Below are positions 50,973 to 59,961 of a stretch of 64,000 bases of DNA, piece by piece. The position numbers were made by a program, and so were the translations under genes. The notes beneath the pieces are model-generated. The model searched no databases and was not told the origin of the DNA. It saw nothing but the letters and a program-made list of their open reading frames with translations. The DNA lies in the NCBI GenBank assembly GCA_943372645.1, contig CALRZN010000004.1:124001-188000 (forward strand). The letters run 5' to 3'. How positions within the stretch are numbered: position 1 is the first letter of the stretch; the number at the start of each line of letters is the position of its first letter. Origin of the DNA: VBWE01 sp943372645 (GTDB lineage Bacteria > Bacteroidota > Bacteroidia > Palsa-965).

Positions 50973-51404
50973 TTACAGGTCCTGTAGTATTGCTGCATTT
51001 TAAATTTACTGCACGTAAAAGCCAGTCAGATTCAAAAATTACGCAAAACTTTACCGGCTGAATCGCAATAATAAGCACCTCATAAACAACAAGTTAATTT
51101 CCGGATCCGGGTAAAAACACATTCTTTTCTGTTTTTAAAATACCTCTTTAAATTTTAATAATACAGCCAATCTGCTTTTCCATGTTTACATGGAGGATAT
51201 ACATTTGCCTCATCCGGAACATGCGCAATAAACAGCAGCCAGTAACCGGTTTTCTTTAAGCACATAAACCCTGATCACGTTATGTGCGAAAAGACTGCTG
51301 TGAAAAGCGTTTCATTATCATCCGCCCGGCGGGTAAACGGTTGCAAAATCACCTTTACTGACAGCCCGGTTTCACTAAACTATTTACTCTAAAAACCATT
51401 TTTT
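50973..51404. other. Long intergenic region before the repeat-protein pair
   Basis: 432 bases with no gene seen. It contains two hairpins: TCCATG/CATGGA (51179-51194) and GCACATAA/TTATGTGC (51260-51287). The second lies about 120 bases before the start of 51405, is followed by GAAAAGACTGC, and may belong to a leader; it does not fit the pseudoknot leaders of the lectin island. AT-rich promoter-like sequence lies near 51130-51170 but I cannot place a good TAnnTTTG box. Confidence 0.5.
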
Positions 51405-52322
51405 ATGTCCGAATTAAACCCGGAATATTATATTCCAAGCAGCTTGCTTTTGGCAAAATTAAACAGGCCGCGGCTTCAGGCTTTCACCACCGTGCCGGAA
51501 GATCCTTTCTATGGAATTGGTATCGAACTTAAACGTCCATATTCAACTGATATCCTGGAAAGCGGAACAACCATTTTCATTACCATTTCGCCTGACAACA
51601 ATAAACTCTATGGTTACAGCACGACTGCGGTCAACTGGAGTAGTATTGATGCACAGCTCAGTGCTGATGATCCGTATATCGTTTCAGGCAATGTGGCTCT
51701 TATTTATTCCTCCGCCGAGAAAAAAGTATATGGATTTAATGTTAAAAAGTGCGAGTGGCAATCCATTGAAAACATTGAACTGGATCCGGCCTTCCCGATG
51801 CTTGCAGGAAGCGGCGCAGGAGTGGTGATGAAAGGTAAAACGCTGTATGGATTTTCGCCGTATAACGATCAATCGTTTACAAAGCTGGAGATATTGAATG
51901 AAATCAATTCTTCAATGATTGTTGAAGCGGTTGGAAATATCGTACTCGTAATTGACCCGGAAAACAATTTTATATACAGTTTCAATGCTTTTAATGAGCT
52001 GTGGATAAAACCCGCTGCATTACTCGATACCCGGCCGAATTATGCGATCAGTTCAAACGTTGCAGTGGTTACAGTTCCCCTGGACAACAAAATCTGTTGT
52101 TTCAGCGCGTTCAAAACCAATGCATATACTATTTCAACTTCGGTAGAATCAACAGACGATGTGTATGCTTCGGGCAATGTTGCCATCGTTATTTCCGGAT
52201 CGCACAAAACCATTGCAGCTTACAGTGCCGATATGCATTCACATTCCATCGAAAGCAGCATTACCGATTTCACCGGGCTTTCGCTCGAACTGGGTGAAAT
52301 CAGGGGCATGAACAATATGTAA
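51405..52322 (+). CDS. Signal-less beta-repeat protein, paralogue 1
   Basis: A 305-residue protein starting MSELNPEYYIPSS. It consists of about six units of some 45-50 residues with the pattern SGN.A.VYSS..K.VYGFN....W..I (for example VSGNVALIYSSAEKKVYGFN by parts, AVGNIVLVIDPENNFIYSFN, SSNVAVVTVPLDNKICCFS). This suggests a beta-propeller. No signal peptide. It is followed 37 bases later by a paralogue with the same MSELNP start. The function is unknown; the layout resembles the lectin-island propeller, so ligand binding is a fair guess. Confidence 0.65.
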   Translation: MSELNPEYYIPSSLLLAKLNRPRLQAFTTVPEDPFYGIGIELKRPYSTDILESGTTIFITISPDNNKLYGYSTTAVNWSSIDAQLSADDPYIVSGNVALIYSSAEKKVYGFNVKKCEWQSIENIELDPAFPMLAGSGAGVVMKGKTLYGFSPYNDQSFTKLEILNEINSSMIVEAVGNIVLVIDPENNFIYSFNAFNELWIKPAALLDTRPNYAISSNVAVVTVPLDNKICCFSAFKTNAYTISTSVESTDDVYASGNVAIVISGSHKTIAAYSADMHSHSIESSITDFTGLSLELGEIRGMNNM

Positions 52323-52359
52323 TACAAACCAATCAACTAAAAACCTTAAAAAAAAACCG

Positions 52360-53301
52360 ATGTCAGAATTAAATCCGATTTACATATTCCCGCGGGTAGC
52401 CCTGGTTGCTTCGCCTGAGAGCAAAAAAGTAATCGCCTACGATGCTACCAAAAACAAACTGATTCCAACCGAAGCAGGTATTGCTCCTGTAACATTGCAG
52501 GACACCAAAATATGTGGCGCAACTGTTGGTGTAATAACCTGCACAGCAAAGAAAAAAGTTTTCGCCTTTTCAGGAATAATGCAGAAATGGAATACCGGCT
52601 TTCCCGGAACATCTGCAAACGGCAACCTTTTTTCGGGTGGCACCATTGCCGGAATTATTGCATCAAACGGTGAAACCGCCTATGCGTATAATTCATTAAA
52701 TGATCAGTGGATTGCTACCGATCCGATTACTAAAAACGGCAATGTTCCCGTTGACCTCAATGTGCTTGCTGGTACACATGTGGTGCTTGTTTATTCCGAA
52801 AATTATGGTGTTCTGTTTGCAATGAGCAGCAACTCCTCCAAATGGGAAAGACTGGATATGACGATCAGCAGCGGAACCAGGCTGTCGGCAACAGGCTGTT
52901 GTATTCTTGCGGCAACCCCGGAAGAAACCAATGCATACGCTTTCAGTACGGCTTCCGGAACCTGGGAAAAAACCGAAAAAGGAGCAGATGATCCAGCTTT
53001 TCCGGATTACAAATCAAAATATGCCGCCGGATCGCATGTAGCACTTATCGCCAACCCTTCTACGGGCAACCTCCATGGATTTAATGCAGAAACAGGCACA
53101 TGGGCGGAACCCAAAAATATAGAAATGGGTAAAGACGATCAGATCGGCGCTTCGGGCAATGTAGCTGCACTGGTTACAGACACCTATAAAGGTGCCAGTT
53201 TATTTGGAAACTTTTATCCGGGATATTTCTGGTTCAATGCCTTGACCGAATCCGGCGATAAAGCAATGTTTGGTAATACGGCAGGTTTGACAACTGCTTA
53301 A
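52360..53301 (+). CDS. Signal-less beta-repeat protein, paralogue 2
   Basis: A 313-residue protein starting MSELNPIYIFPR, with about six to seven units of the same pattern as its neighbour (VALVASPESKKVIAYDAT, GTIAGIIASNGETAYAYNS, GTHVVLVYSENYGVLFAMSS by parts, GSHVALIANPSTGNLHGFN). No signal peptide or catalytic motif. Gene duplication within the locus is clear from the shared start and repeats. A terminator lies 26 bases after the stop, so the two genes probably form one transcript. Confidence 0.65.
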   Translation: MSELNPIYIFPRVALVASPESKKVIAYDATKNKLIPTEAGIAPVTLQDTKICGATVGVITCTAKKKVFAFSGIMQKWNTGFPGTSANGNLFSGGTIAGIIASNGETAYAYNSLNDQWIATDPITKNGNVPVDLNVLAGTHVVLVYSENYGVLFAMSSNSSKWERLDMTISSGTRLSATGCCILAATPEETNAYAFSTASGTWEKTEKGADDPAFPDYKSKYAAGSHVALIANPSTGNLHGFNAETGTWAEPKNIEMGKDDQIGASGNVAALVTDTYKGASLFGNFYPGYFWFNALTESGDKAMFGNTAGLTTA

Positions 53302-53326
53302 CACAGCATGTTCATTTGACAGATAC

Positions 53327-53363
53327 ATACAGCCATCCGGTAATCAAAGGATGGCTGTATTTC
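53327..53363 (+). terminator. Rho-independent terminator
   Basis: ATACAGCCATCC and GGATGGCTGTAT form a perfect 12-bp stem with a ten-base loop, followed by TTCT. It ends the MSELNP gene pair. Confidence 0.85.
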
Positions 53364-53505
53364 TGCATTTGGTGTTTATGAAATAAAATCACCGGGAGCA
53401 TTTCAAAATTTGATACGGTTCAGGTTATGGCTATTTGTTTTATGCTGAAATCCGCAGACCCGGTTTTTCAAATTGTGTAATTTTGAAAACACGTTTTTCC
53501 ATTTT

Positions 53506-54210
53506 ATGCTCCTCGCCGCCGCACAACTAAAACCTGCCGATAACGACTTTGCTTCCAACCTGCAGCAGCACCTCCGTTATTGCGAAGCCGCCGCAGCCAA
53601 AGGCGCACAGCTGATCCTGTTTCCGGAAATGTCGCTGACCGGTTACGTGCTGGAAACAGTCGCCGCACAGGCCATCGCACCAGGCGATCCGAAACTGGAA
53701 CCGTTGCAGAAGCTGGCCGTGTATCGCGGCATCACCATTATTGCGGGCGCACCGGTACAAAACGAAAACAGCTTACACATCGGTTCGTTTATTTTCCAGC
53801 CCGACGGACAAACCACGTTTTACACCAAACAGTTTCTGCACGGCCGCGAGTCGGATTTTTTTACCGGCAGTAACGCACACAACCCGCTGCTGCTCACCGG
53901 TAAGCAGCGCATAGCAAACGCCATCTGCGCCGACATCACGCACGCGGAACACCCGGAAGCGGCGCAGCTACTGAAACCCACCATTTACGCAGCCAGTATT
54001 TTTTACACCCCGGGCGGCATCGGCGAAGCGTATGAACAGCTTGCGCATTATGCCCGCACCTATCGCATGCATGTGCTGATGGCCAACTACTGTGGTGCAT
54101 CCTACACGTACGAAGCCGCCGGCCGGAGCGCCTGCTGGAATGCGGAAGGGGAACTGATTGCCGCATTGGATGAAACCACCGAAGGGCTGCTGCTCGCGGA
54201 ATGCGGGTAG
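53506..54210 (+). CDS. Carbon-nitrogen hydrolase (nitrilase superfamily)
   Basis: A 234-residue cytoplasmic protein; start chosen at 53506 (MLLAAAQLKPADND). The Glu-Lys-Cys triad is visible: Glu in LFPEMSLTGY near residue 40, Lys in YTKQFLHGRE near 108 and Cys in NAICADITH near 142. Members hydrolyse amides or nitriles such as omega-amides or N-carbamoyl compounds; the substrate is not clear. A TAATTTTG box (near 53478-53485) is a possible promoter. It is followed by an unrelated hydrolase gene. Confidence 0.88.
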   Translation: MLLAAAQLKPADNDFASNLQQHLRYCEAAAAKGAQLILFPEMSLTGYVLETVAAQAIAPGDPKLEPLQKLAVYRGITIIAGAPVQNENSLHIGSFIFQPDGQTTFYTKQFLHGRESDFFTGSNAHNPLLLTGKQRIANAICADITHAEHPEAAQLLKPTIYAASIFYTPGGIGEAYEQLAHYARTYRMHVLMANYCGASYTYEAAGRSACWNAEGELIAALDETTEGLLLAECG

Positions 54211-54267
54211 CGTCCAAAACTTTATAGTGAATGCGTATCTTGCTGTTCGATTTAAAAACCAGCAACC

Positions 54268-55047
54268 ATGCAACTGCACCGCATCATCACCACTACAGTA
54301 ATCATACTCACTACCATCACCACCGCAAGCGCACAGCTTAAAAACACCGCCTACACCGACGGCGCGCAAAAACTGAACGGCCTGGCCGGCATCCCGAAAA
54401 AAGCCAACCCCAAAAAAGCAGGCGTACTTATTCTGCCCGCCTGGAAAGGCATTGATGCACGTGCAAAACAGTCGGCCACAGAACTGGCAGCGCTCGGTTA
54501 CTACACCTTTGTAGCTGACATTTACGGCGAAGGTCATTACCCGAAAGACAGCAAAGAAGCCGGTGCGCAGGCCGGTTACTACAAAAAGAACATTACCGAA
54601 TACCAGCACCGCATCCGCCTCGCGCTGCAGCAACTTATTAAAGCAGGTGCTGATTCGAATAATATTGTTGTGATCGGTTATTGCTTCGGCGGCACCGGTG
54701 CGCTGGAGGCGGCGCGCGCAGGCATAAACGTAAAAGGCGTGGTTTCCTTTCACGGCGGGCTTGGCCGCGATACGGCACGCACCATTGCGCCCATTACGAC
54801 CAACGTGCTTGTGCTGCACGGGGCTGATGATCCGTATGTGCCTGCAACGGAAGTAAGCGCTTTCCAGGATGAAATGCGAACCGCCAAAGCCGACTGGCAG
54901 ATGGTGTATTATGCAGATGCGGTGCATGCGTTTACCGACGAAGCGCTCGTAGGTGAAAGTGCTTCGAAAGGAGCTGCATACAACGAAAAAGCCGCGAAAC
55001 GTTCGTGGAAAGCACTACTTGCTTTTATGGACGAAGTGTTGAAATAG
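54268..55047 (+). CDS. Exported dienelactone hydrolase family protein
   Basis: A 259-residue protein with a signal peptide (ends TTASAQ near residue 23) and an alpha/beta-hydrolase fold of the dienelactone hydrolase type: nucleophile Cys in GYCFGGTGALEAAR near residue 141, Asp in HGADDPYVPA near 192 and His in YADAVHAFTD near 224. It probably hydrolyses lactones or esters in the periplasm. It lies 57 bases after the nitrilase-like gene and in the same direction. Confidence 0.9.
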   Translation: MQLHRIITTTVIILTTITTASAQLKNTAYTDGAQKLNGLAGIPKKANPKKAGVLILPAWKGIDARAKQSATELAALGYYTFVADIYGEGHYPKDSKEAGAQAGYYKKNITEYQHRIRLALQQLIKAGADSNNIVVIGYCFGGTGALEAARAGINVKGVVSFHGGLGRDTARTIAPITTNVLVLHGADDPYVPATEVSAFQDEMRTAKADWQMVYYADAVHAFTDEALVGESASKGAAYNEKAAKRSWKALLAFMDEVLK

Positions 55048-55158
55048 ACACTAATCACCACCCGGAGAACAGTTGTTCAAAAAGCAGCGCACCTGCCTGT
55101 TGTGCCGCAATGCCGGAACGGTTTCTGTTACTTTCGTTCAACTATAAAACGAAACTTC

Positions 55159-55875
55159 ATGCGTAAATTTTTATTGCTCCTCCTGCTCTGCCCTGCTGTA
55201 TTTTCCGGGGCGCAAAATTTCAACTATCCTGTTGCTCCTTCAAAAGGCAAAACCGTGGCGGCGTTTATTCCTTCCGGCTGGGAAATCCGTGATTCCGCTT
55301 CCGGCGATCTGAATAAAGATGCCCGCACCGACTTCGCGCTGGTGATTCAGCACAAAGAGAAAAAGCAACTCATCAAAAAAAATGCGCACTACTCCGATAC
55401 CGTAATGACCAATCCGCGCATACTGCTCCTGCTGTTTGCGGACAGCGGCGGCTACCGGCTTGCGGAACAGAACAACACATTTATCCTGACGCATGATGTG
55501 GAGCCGAACGTGGCAGAAGATCCGCTGGCGGATATCACCATCCGCAAAGGGGTGCTGCAGATTGATTTCCAGTTTTTCTCTTACATGGGCAGCTGGAACG
55601 TTTCTTCGAATAGTTATAAATTCCGTTACCAGGACAACGCCTTTACCCTCATCGGCGCCGACTGCAGCGACTTTCACCGCGCCAGCCATGATTTTACCGA
55701 ATACAGTTTTAATTTCCTCACGAAAAAATGGTCGGAGAAAAAAGGCAACGATGGTAATGCCGACAGCAACCACACCAAAGCCACCTGGCACACCTTGCAG
55801 TTGCAGGAACTGAAAACACTTGGTACTTTTAAGGAGCCGTTTACGTGGAAGGTAACTGGCGATATTATTATCTGA
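55159..55875 (+). CDS. Secreted protein of unknown function
   Basis: A 238-residue protein; start at 55159 gives the signal peptide MRKFLLLLLLCPAVFSGAQ. The mature part (IPSGWEIRDSASGDLNKDAR, TDFALVIQHKEKK, LADITIRKGVLQIDFQFFSYMGSW by parts, NSYKFRYQDNAFTLIGAD) is like the small, GD.N.D-bearing secreted proteins of Bacteroidota; DLNKDARTDFALV may be an FG-GAP-like calcium loop. No known enzyme motif. It is followed by the DUF2625 gene with a 24-base gap. Confidence 0.7.
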   Translation: MRKFLLLLLLCPAVFSGAQNFNYPVAPSKGKTVAAFIPSGWEIRDSASGDLNKDARTDFALVIQHKEKKQLIKKNAHYSDTVMTNPRILLLLFADSGGYRLAEQNNTFILTHDVEPNVAEDPLADITIRKGVLQIDFQFFSYMGSWNVSSNSYKFRYQDNAFTLIGADCSDFHRASHDFTEYSFNFLTKKWSEKKGNDGNADSNHTKATWHTLQLQELKTLGTFKEPFTWKVTGDIII

Positions 55876-55899
55876 TCGTGTACCAATAAAATTAAGTCT

Positions 55900-56655
55900 A
55901 TGCAAAAGCTGATGCGCGGGCGTTGTATGCAATTCCTGTTGCTTTTACTACTCCAGTGTGCTGCACTCCTTTCGCAGGCACAGGCAACCGGTCCGCGTCC
56001 CCTGCCCCAGCTGATTAATAAACAGGAACCGGCATGGCCTTATTTAAGTGGCTGTATTGCTTCAGCAAAAAACCGGGTCGAGGTTTTACCTAAAGACAGC
56101 GTACGCGCAGACAGCGCATTGTACGAAACACAGGTTACCACACGTTCGCCGATGGGTGCCGTTGTGTACGAAACCGGTGGCATACTGATTGACGGGGGCT
56201 GGATACGCATACTCGGTTCGGGATCACCAAAACTTGACCGCAGCCTGATGGGCTGGAATAAAGGCAAATCGTTTGAAAAAGTCGGGCAGCAGATTTCCTT
56301 TTTATTGATTGCAGATGATGTACTGGGCGGATTTTTTGCAATCAACAATGGTGGAATTGACAGCACCGGTTTTGGAGAAGTCTATTATTTTGCACCCGAT
56401 GCCATCAAATGGCAAAGCACCGGTCTTACCTACTCCGCTTTCCTGCAATTTTGTTTTTCGGGAGACCTTGCACTATTTTACAAAGGATTTCGCTGGACCG
56501 GTTGGGAAAAAGAAGTACAGGCAATGAATGGAAACCAGGGTGTTTACATGTTTCCGACCCTCTGGAGTTTGGAGGGGCAGCAGGATATCAACAAAAACAC
56601 ACGCCGTGTTGTTCCGATCCAGGAACTTTGGGATTTATATTTCACGAAGAAATAA
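55900..56655 (+). CDS. DUF2625 family protein, exported
   Basis: A 251-residue protein with an N-terminal signal region (ends LLSQAQ near residue 28; the ATGs at residues 1, 5 and 10 are all possible starts). The body matches DUF2625: NRVEVLPKDSVRADSALYE, QVTTRSPMGAVVYETGGILI, WIRILGSGSPKLDRSL, LLIADDVLGGFFAINNG, VYYFAPD, DLALFYKGFRWTGWE, RRVVPIQELWDLYF. The function of the family is unknown. The usual member is cytoplasmic; this one seems exported, which is a small oddity. Confidence 0.85.
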   Translation: MQKLMRGRCMQFLLLLLLQCAALLSQAQATGPRPLPQLINKQEPAWPYLSGCIASAKNRVEVLPKDSVRADSALYETQVTTRSPMGAVVYETGGILIDGGWIRILGSGSPKLDRSLMGWNKGKSFEKVGQQISFLLIADDVLGGFFAINNGGIDSTGFGEVYYFAPDAIKWQSTGLTYSAFLQFCFSGDLALFYKGFRWTGWEKEVQAMNGNQGVYMFPTLWSLEGQQDINKNTRRVVPIQELWDLYFTKK

Positions 56656-56659
56656 CCAG

Positions 56660-57430
56660 TTGAACGAATTAAATACACCTCAACTCGATCTCCTTTTTTT
56701 CGCACCCGATCAGATTCCGGTTGCGGCGTTTGGCAACTATGATGCATTTTTTGATGCGTTTTATATTTCCGGCGATGCTGGTCCCGGGTTCGTTACCATG
56801 CGTGTTAACGGTCACAGTGAACGGATAATGCTGCTTGAATTTTTGTTCGAAAAAAACATCTCCCCGGAAATCATTTTCAGTTATGCGCAGGAAGAAATAA
56901 TGGATCTGACTGCTTACCGCGAACATTGCCTTACCCCCGGTGAAACTGAAAAACGGTATGATGCGTGGCTGGCTCTGAGCGGGCGTGAAAACACACAGGA
57001 TGAATTTGCAGACCTGGTTTGTATTGCCGCATTTATACGCAATAACCTGCACAAAAAACACCTCCTGCTGCGGGTAGCTCCCGCGCCTGAAAAAACAGTA
57101 GATGCAGCACCGAGGCATCCAATGCTGAAAGTAACCATCACGCGATTCATCAGCAAAGACAATCCTTATTTTATCGAATGCCGCTTCATGGATGTACTGG
57201 GCAAAGAACATATCATTCATGAAAAAGTACCGGTAATCACCCACGAGGAGCTGGATGAACACAGCACCTACCCGCGCCCGGGTTTCATTGCCTGCGAAAT
57301 TATGGAACAGTATACGGTTGCAGGTGGCAGCGAAGTTGTAATGATCAGCACCTCGCGCCCGTGGAGTGTAGAAACAACCGAAGGCAAAACCATTTTTGAG
57401 GTGGATTTCGGGCAAATGGTGTTCGGGTAA
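56660..57430 (+). CDS. Hypothetical soluble protein
   Basis: A 256-residue protein if started at TTG 56660, five bases after the DUF2625 stop (LNELNTPQLDLLFFAPDQIP...). The frame is open further upstream inside the DUF2625 gene, but an overlap of over 120 bases is unlikely. It has an acidic, mixed alpha/beta composition without signal peptide or membrane helix. No family recognised. It is probably cotranscribed with the DUF2625 gene. Confidence 0.6.
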   Translation: MNELNTPQLDLLFFAPDQIPVAAFGNYDAFFDAFYISGDAGPGFVTMRVNGHSERIMLLEFLFEKNISPEIIFSYAQEEIMDLTAYREHCLTPGETEKRYDAWLALSGRENTQDEFADLVCIAAFIRNNLHKKHLLLRVAPAPEKTVDAAPRHPMLKVTITRFISKDNPYFIECRFMDVLGKEHIIHEKVPVITHEELDEHSTYPRPGFIACEIMEQYTVAGGSEVVMISTSRPWSVETTEGKTIFEVDFGQMVFG

Positions 57431-57509
57431 AACGGGGGCATTTTTTTATACTTTTGAATGTTGTCTCCCCAACGTTTAACCAGCACCTGTTTTTTTAAAA
57501 CCGGTAAAC

Positions 57510-58418
57510 ATGAAAAAACTGTTACTCCTGCTTGCACTTTCACCGTTGTTTAAAGCGCCTGCACAAACGTCTGTTTACCACCAGTTCCCGGACAGCAATG
57601 CCACCTGGAATTTCCGTATCATGCAGCCCTGCTGGTTTGGCGGCTGGATTGATATTGAGTATTCGCTTACACTAATGGGTGACACGCTCATCAACAGCCA
57701 GGTGTATCACAAACTGCACACGCCGTTTATCCAGCACAACACCATCACCAATTGTGTTTATCAGCCGCCAACCGGTTACCGCGGGGGCATGCGCGAAGAC
57801 ACCACGGCGCACAAACTGTATTATGTAGCTCCATCGCAGAATACGGAACAACTGTATTTTGACTATAACTGGCAGGTGGGCGATTCGGTAACCGGCGTGT
57901 TGCGCGCTTTTGTTACCGATCCGGATACAGTAATTGCAATTGATTCGGTGCTGGTGGGCAGTTCGTATCGCAAACGCTGGTTCATCAACCAATGGTATTC
58001 GGTTTATGTTATTGAAGGCATCGGATCAACATTCGGGCTGGTGGAGCCATCACCCGGTAATTTCACCGACTTTCCGCAATACAACCTGACCTGTTTCAGC
58101 CAGGATAACCAGGCGCTTTATCCGGCAAACGTTCCGAATTGCAACCTGATTACGGTAACACCGCAAATCAGCAACACAAACCCGGAAGTGCTTGTTTTCC
58201 CGAATCCGAATGCGGGTGCATTTACGGTTGACCTGCGCAAAGCCGGAACGATAACCCGCGCTGCAATTTTTGACTTGCACGGCAAACGCATAACTGAACA
58301 GGCGGTGAACGGAAAAAACGTATTGCAGTTTGATAATACTGAAAACGGCATTTACCTGCTGGTGCTGGAAGATGCAGCAGGCGACCGGCACACGTATAAA
58401 ATAAGTTCCTGCCGGTAA
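57510..58418 (+). CDS. Secreted protein with T9SS sorting domain
   Basis: A 302-residue protein with signal peptide (MKKLLLLLALSPLFKAPAQ), a domain of about 190 residues with no known family (MQPCWFGGWIDIEYSLTLMG by parts, THKLYYVAPSQNTEQLYFDYN by parts) and a C-terminal type A T9SS sorting domain (about 220-302, VLVFPNPNAGAFTVDLRKAG to HTYKISSCR). It should be displayed or released at the cell surface. It is followed 12 bases later by a small DNA-binding-type gene, apparently unrelated. Confidence 0.85.
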   Translation: MKKLLLLLALSPLFKAPAQTSVYHQFPDSNATWNFRIMQPCWFGGWIDIEYSLTLMGDTLINSQVYHKLHTPFIQHNTITNCVYQPPTGYRGGMREDTTAHKLYYVAPSQNTEQLYFDYNWQVGDSVTGVLRAFVTDPDTVIAIDSVLVGSSYRKRWFINQWYSVYVIEGIGSTFGLVEPSPGNFTDFPQYNLTCFSQDNQALYPANVPNCNLITVTPQISNTNPEVLVFPNPNAGAFTVDLRKAGTITRAAIFDLHGKRITEQAVNGKNVLQFDNTENGIYLLVLEDAAGDRHTYKISSCR

Positions 58419-58430
58419 ACGATAAAACGG

Positions 58431-58730
58431 ATGACAAAAAAAGCAGGAACCAAACGTAGCTGTGTAAACGGGCATGTGTATTACAAAAGCAGTACGTGCC
58501 CGGTTTGCCCGGTGTGCGAAAAAAATAAAATCCCTGGAACGGATTTTCTCGCCGTGCTGGCTGCTCCCGCCCGGCGCGCACTGGAAAACGCAGGGATAAA
58601 AACAATTAAACAGCTTGCGCGCCTGTCGGAAAAAGAACTGCTTGCATTGCATGGTATGGGTCCGGGTTCTGTTCCGAAATTGAAAGCAGTGCTTGCTGCA
58701 AACGGGCTGCAATTTAAAACCGGTTCGTAA
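58431..58730 (+). CDS. Small zinc-ribbon/helix-hairpin-helix protein (RNAP alpha-CTD-like)
   Basis: A 99-residue basic protein. The N-terminal half has cysteines in CVNGHVYYKSSTCPVCPVCEK (a possible zinc ribbon). The C-terminal half, LAAPARRALENAGIKTIKQL, then ARLSEKELLALHGMGPGSVPKL, resembles the helix-hairpin-helix of the RNA polymerase alpha subunit C-terminal domain. It may bind DNA or a transcription protein. Similar stand-alone proteins are common in Bacteroidota without a proven function. Confidence 0.8.
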   Translation: MTKKAGTKRSCVNGHVYYKSSTCPVCPVCEKNKIPGTDFLAVLAAPARRALENAGIKTIKQLARLSEKELLALHGMGPGSVPKLKAVLAANGLQFKTGS

Positions 58731-58887
58731 ACGGGGTGCTGCGATCCAGCTGTTTAAAATCCTGTTTTCAGCCCGATAAAACCGATACCTTTGTAACACA
58801 GCCGCTGGTTCCGTTGCTGAAAAAAGCGGCACCGCATCGTTACATACCGACTGTCAACGTTTGATTTAACAGTAAAACAAAATCAAC

Positions 58888-59580
58888 ATGCATGAAAGTC
58901 ATATTTCCCGCAAACCGATAAACCCGGGTGAATCTGTAAAAGGACAGGAAATCCGCACCGGGGTTTTTGAAATGATCCGGAACGAATTTCCGGATTTCGC
59001 CCCCGACAGTTATATTTCGCTAGATGAGCTGAATCACTACCGCCGCCTGTATCTTACGGCATTGATAAAAGATGAGAAAGGCCAGATCGCAAAGATTGAC
59101 AGCGATGTGATGAACGCGATAAAAAATAATTCCATTCTTTCGGAAAACATCCGGGATGATGCTGAATCCACGCTCACGATCGGGCAACGCATGGCCGATA
59201 AAATTGCTACGTTTGGCGGAAGCTGGGCATTTATCATTACGTTCTTTTCGTTTATCGTGGTGTGGATCGCAATCAATGTATGGTTTATCACTGCAAAACC
59301 GTTTGATCCGTATCCGTTCATACTCCTTAATCTCATTTTATCGTGTCTTGCCGCCATACAGGCACCCATCATTATGATGAGCCAGAACCGGCAGGAACAG
59401 AAAGACCGGCAGCGCAGCGAGCATGATTACAAGATCAACCTGAAGGCTGAACTTGAAATCCAGTTGCTGAATGAAAAAATGGATCACCTGCTGGTACACC
59501 AGAACAAACGCCTGCTCGAAATACAGGAACTGCAAACGGATTACCTCGAAGATTTAATGAACGAACTGAAGAAAAAATGA
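58888..59580 (+). CDS. DUF1003 family membrane protein
   Basis: A 230-residue protein with a soluble N-terminus (residues 1-100), two transmembrane helices (about 112-134 and 143-165) around a short loop, and a charged, coiled-coil-like C-terminus (about 168-230). The segment GQRMADKIATFGGSWAFII and SCLAAIQAPIIMMSQNRQ are family hallmarks of DUF1003. The family may be related to ion transport but is not characterised. It overlaps the next gene by four bases (ATGA), so the pair is translationally coupled. Confidence 0.88.
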   Translation: MHESHISRKPINPGESVKGQEIRTGVFEMIRNEFPDFAPDSYISLDELNHYRRLYLTALIKDEKGQIAKIDSDVMNAIKNNSILSENIRDDAESTLTIGQRMADKIATFGGSWAFIITFFSFIVVWIAINVWFITAKPFDPYPFILLNLILSCLAAIQAPIIMMSQNRQEQKDRQRSEHDYKINLKAELEIQLLNEKMDHLLVHQNKRLLEIQELQTDYLEDLMNELKKK

Positions 59581-59933
59581 AACTGGAACACCGCAAACAA
59601 AAAGTCGTACCACTGCATCGTTTTCTTGTCCGCGTTTTACGTTACATGTTTTTTGCACTTGGGCTCATCATCATTTCACTGGCCATCGGTATTTTCGGGT
59701 ATCATTACATCTGCGAACTGACGTGGATTGACAGCCTGTACATGTCGGCCATGATTCTTACCGGTATGGGACCGGTTTCTGAAATGACCACCACCGGGGG
59801 CAAACTGTTTTCTTCGTTTTATGCGCTGTACAGCGGCGTTGCGTTTTTGAGTATTACCGCCGTCTTTTTTGCGCCGCTGGTTCATCGTGTCCTCCACATT
59901 CTGCAGGTGGAACGGGAGAACGAAAACGACTGA
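59577..59933 (+). CDS. Two-helix potassium-channel-like protein
   Basis: A 118-residue protein with two transmembrane helices (about 25-48 and 80-103) and a pore-like loop between them (DSLYMSAMILTGMGPVSEMT). The position corresponds to the selectivity filter of KcsA-type channels, but the filter reads TGMGP rather than TVGYG, so potassium selectivity is doubtful. Its start overlaps the DUF1003 stop by four bases; coupling suggests that the two proteins act together, perhaps as one channel complex. Confidence 0.75.
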   Translation: MKLEHRKQKVVPLHRFLVRVLRYMFFALGLIIISLAIGIFGYHYICELTWIDSLYMSAMILTGMGPVSEMTTTGGKLFSSFYALYSGVAFLSITAVFFAPLVHRVLHILQVERENEND

Positions 59934-59961
59934 GTGCGGGCCAAAAAAACTATATTTGGTA

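Noticed and set aside
53968..54927. 319-codon open frame on the minus strand
   Set aside because: Antisense to the nitrilase-like and dienelactone-hydrolase genes, both with intact catalytic residues.
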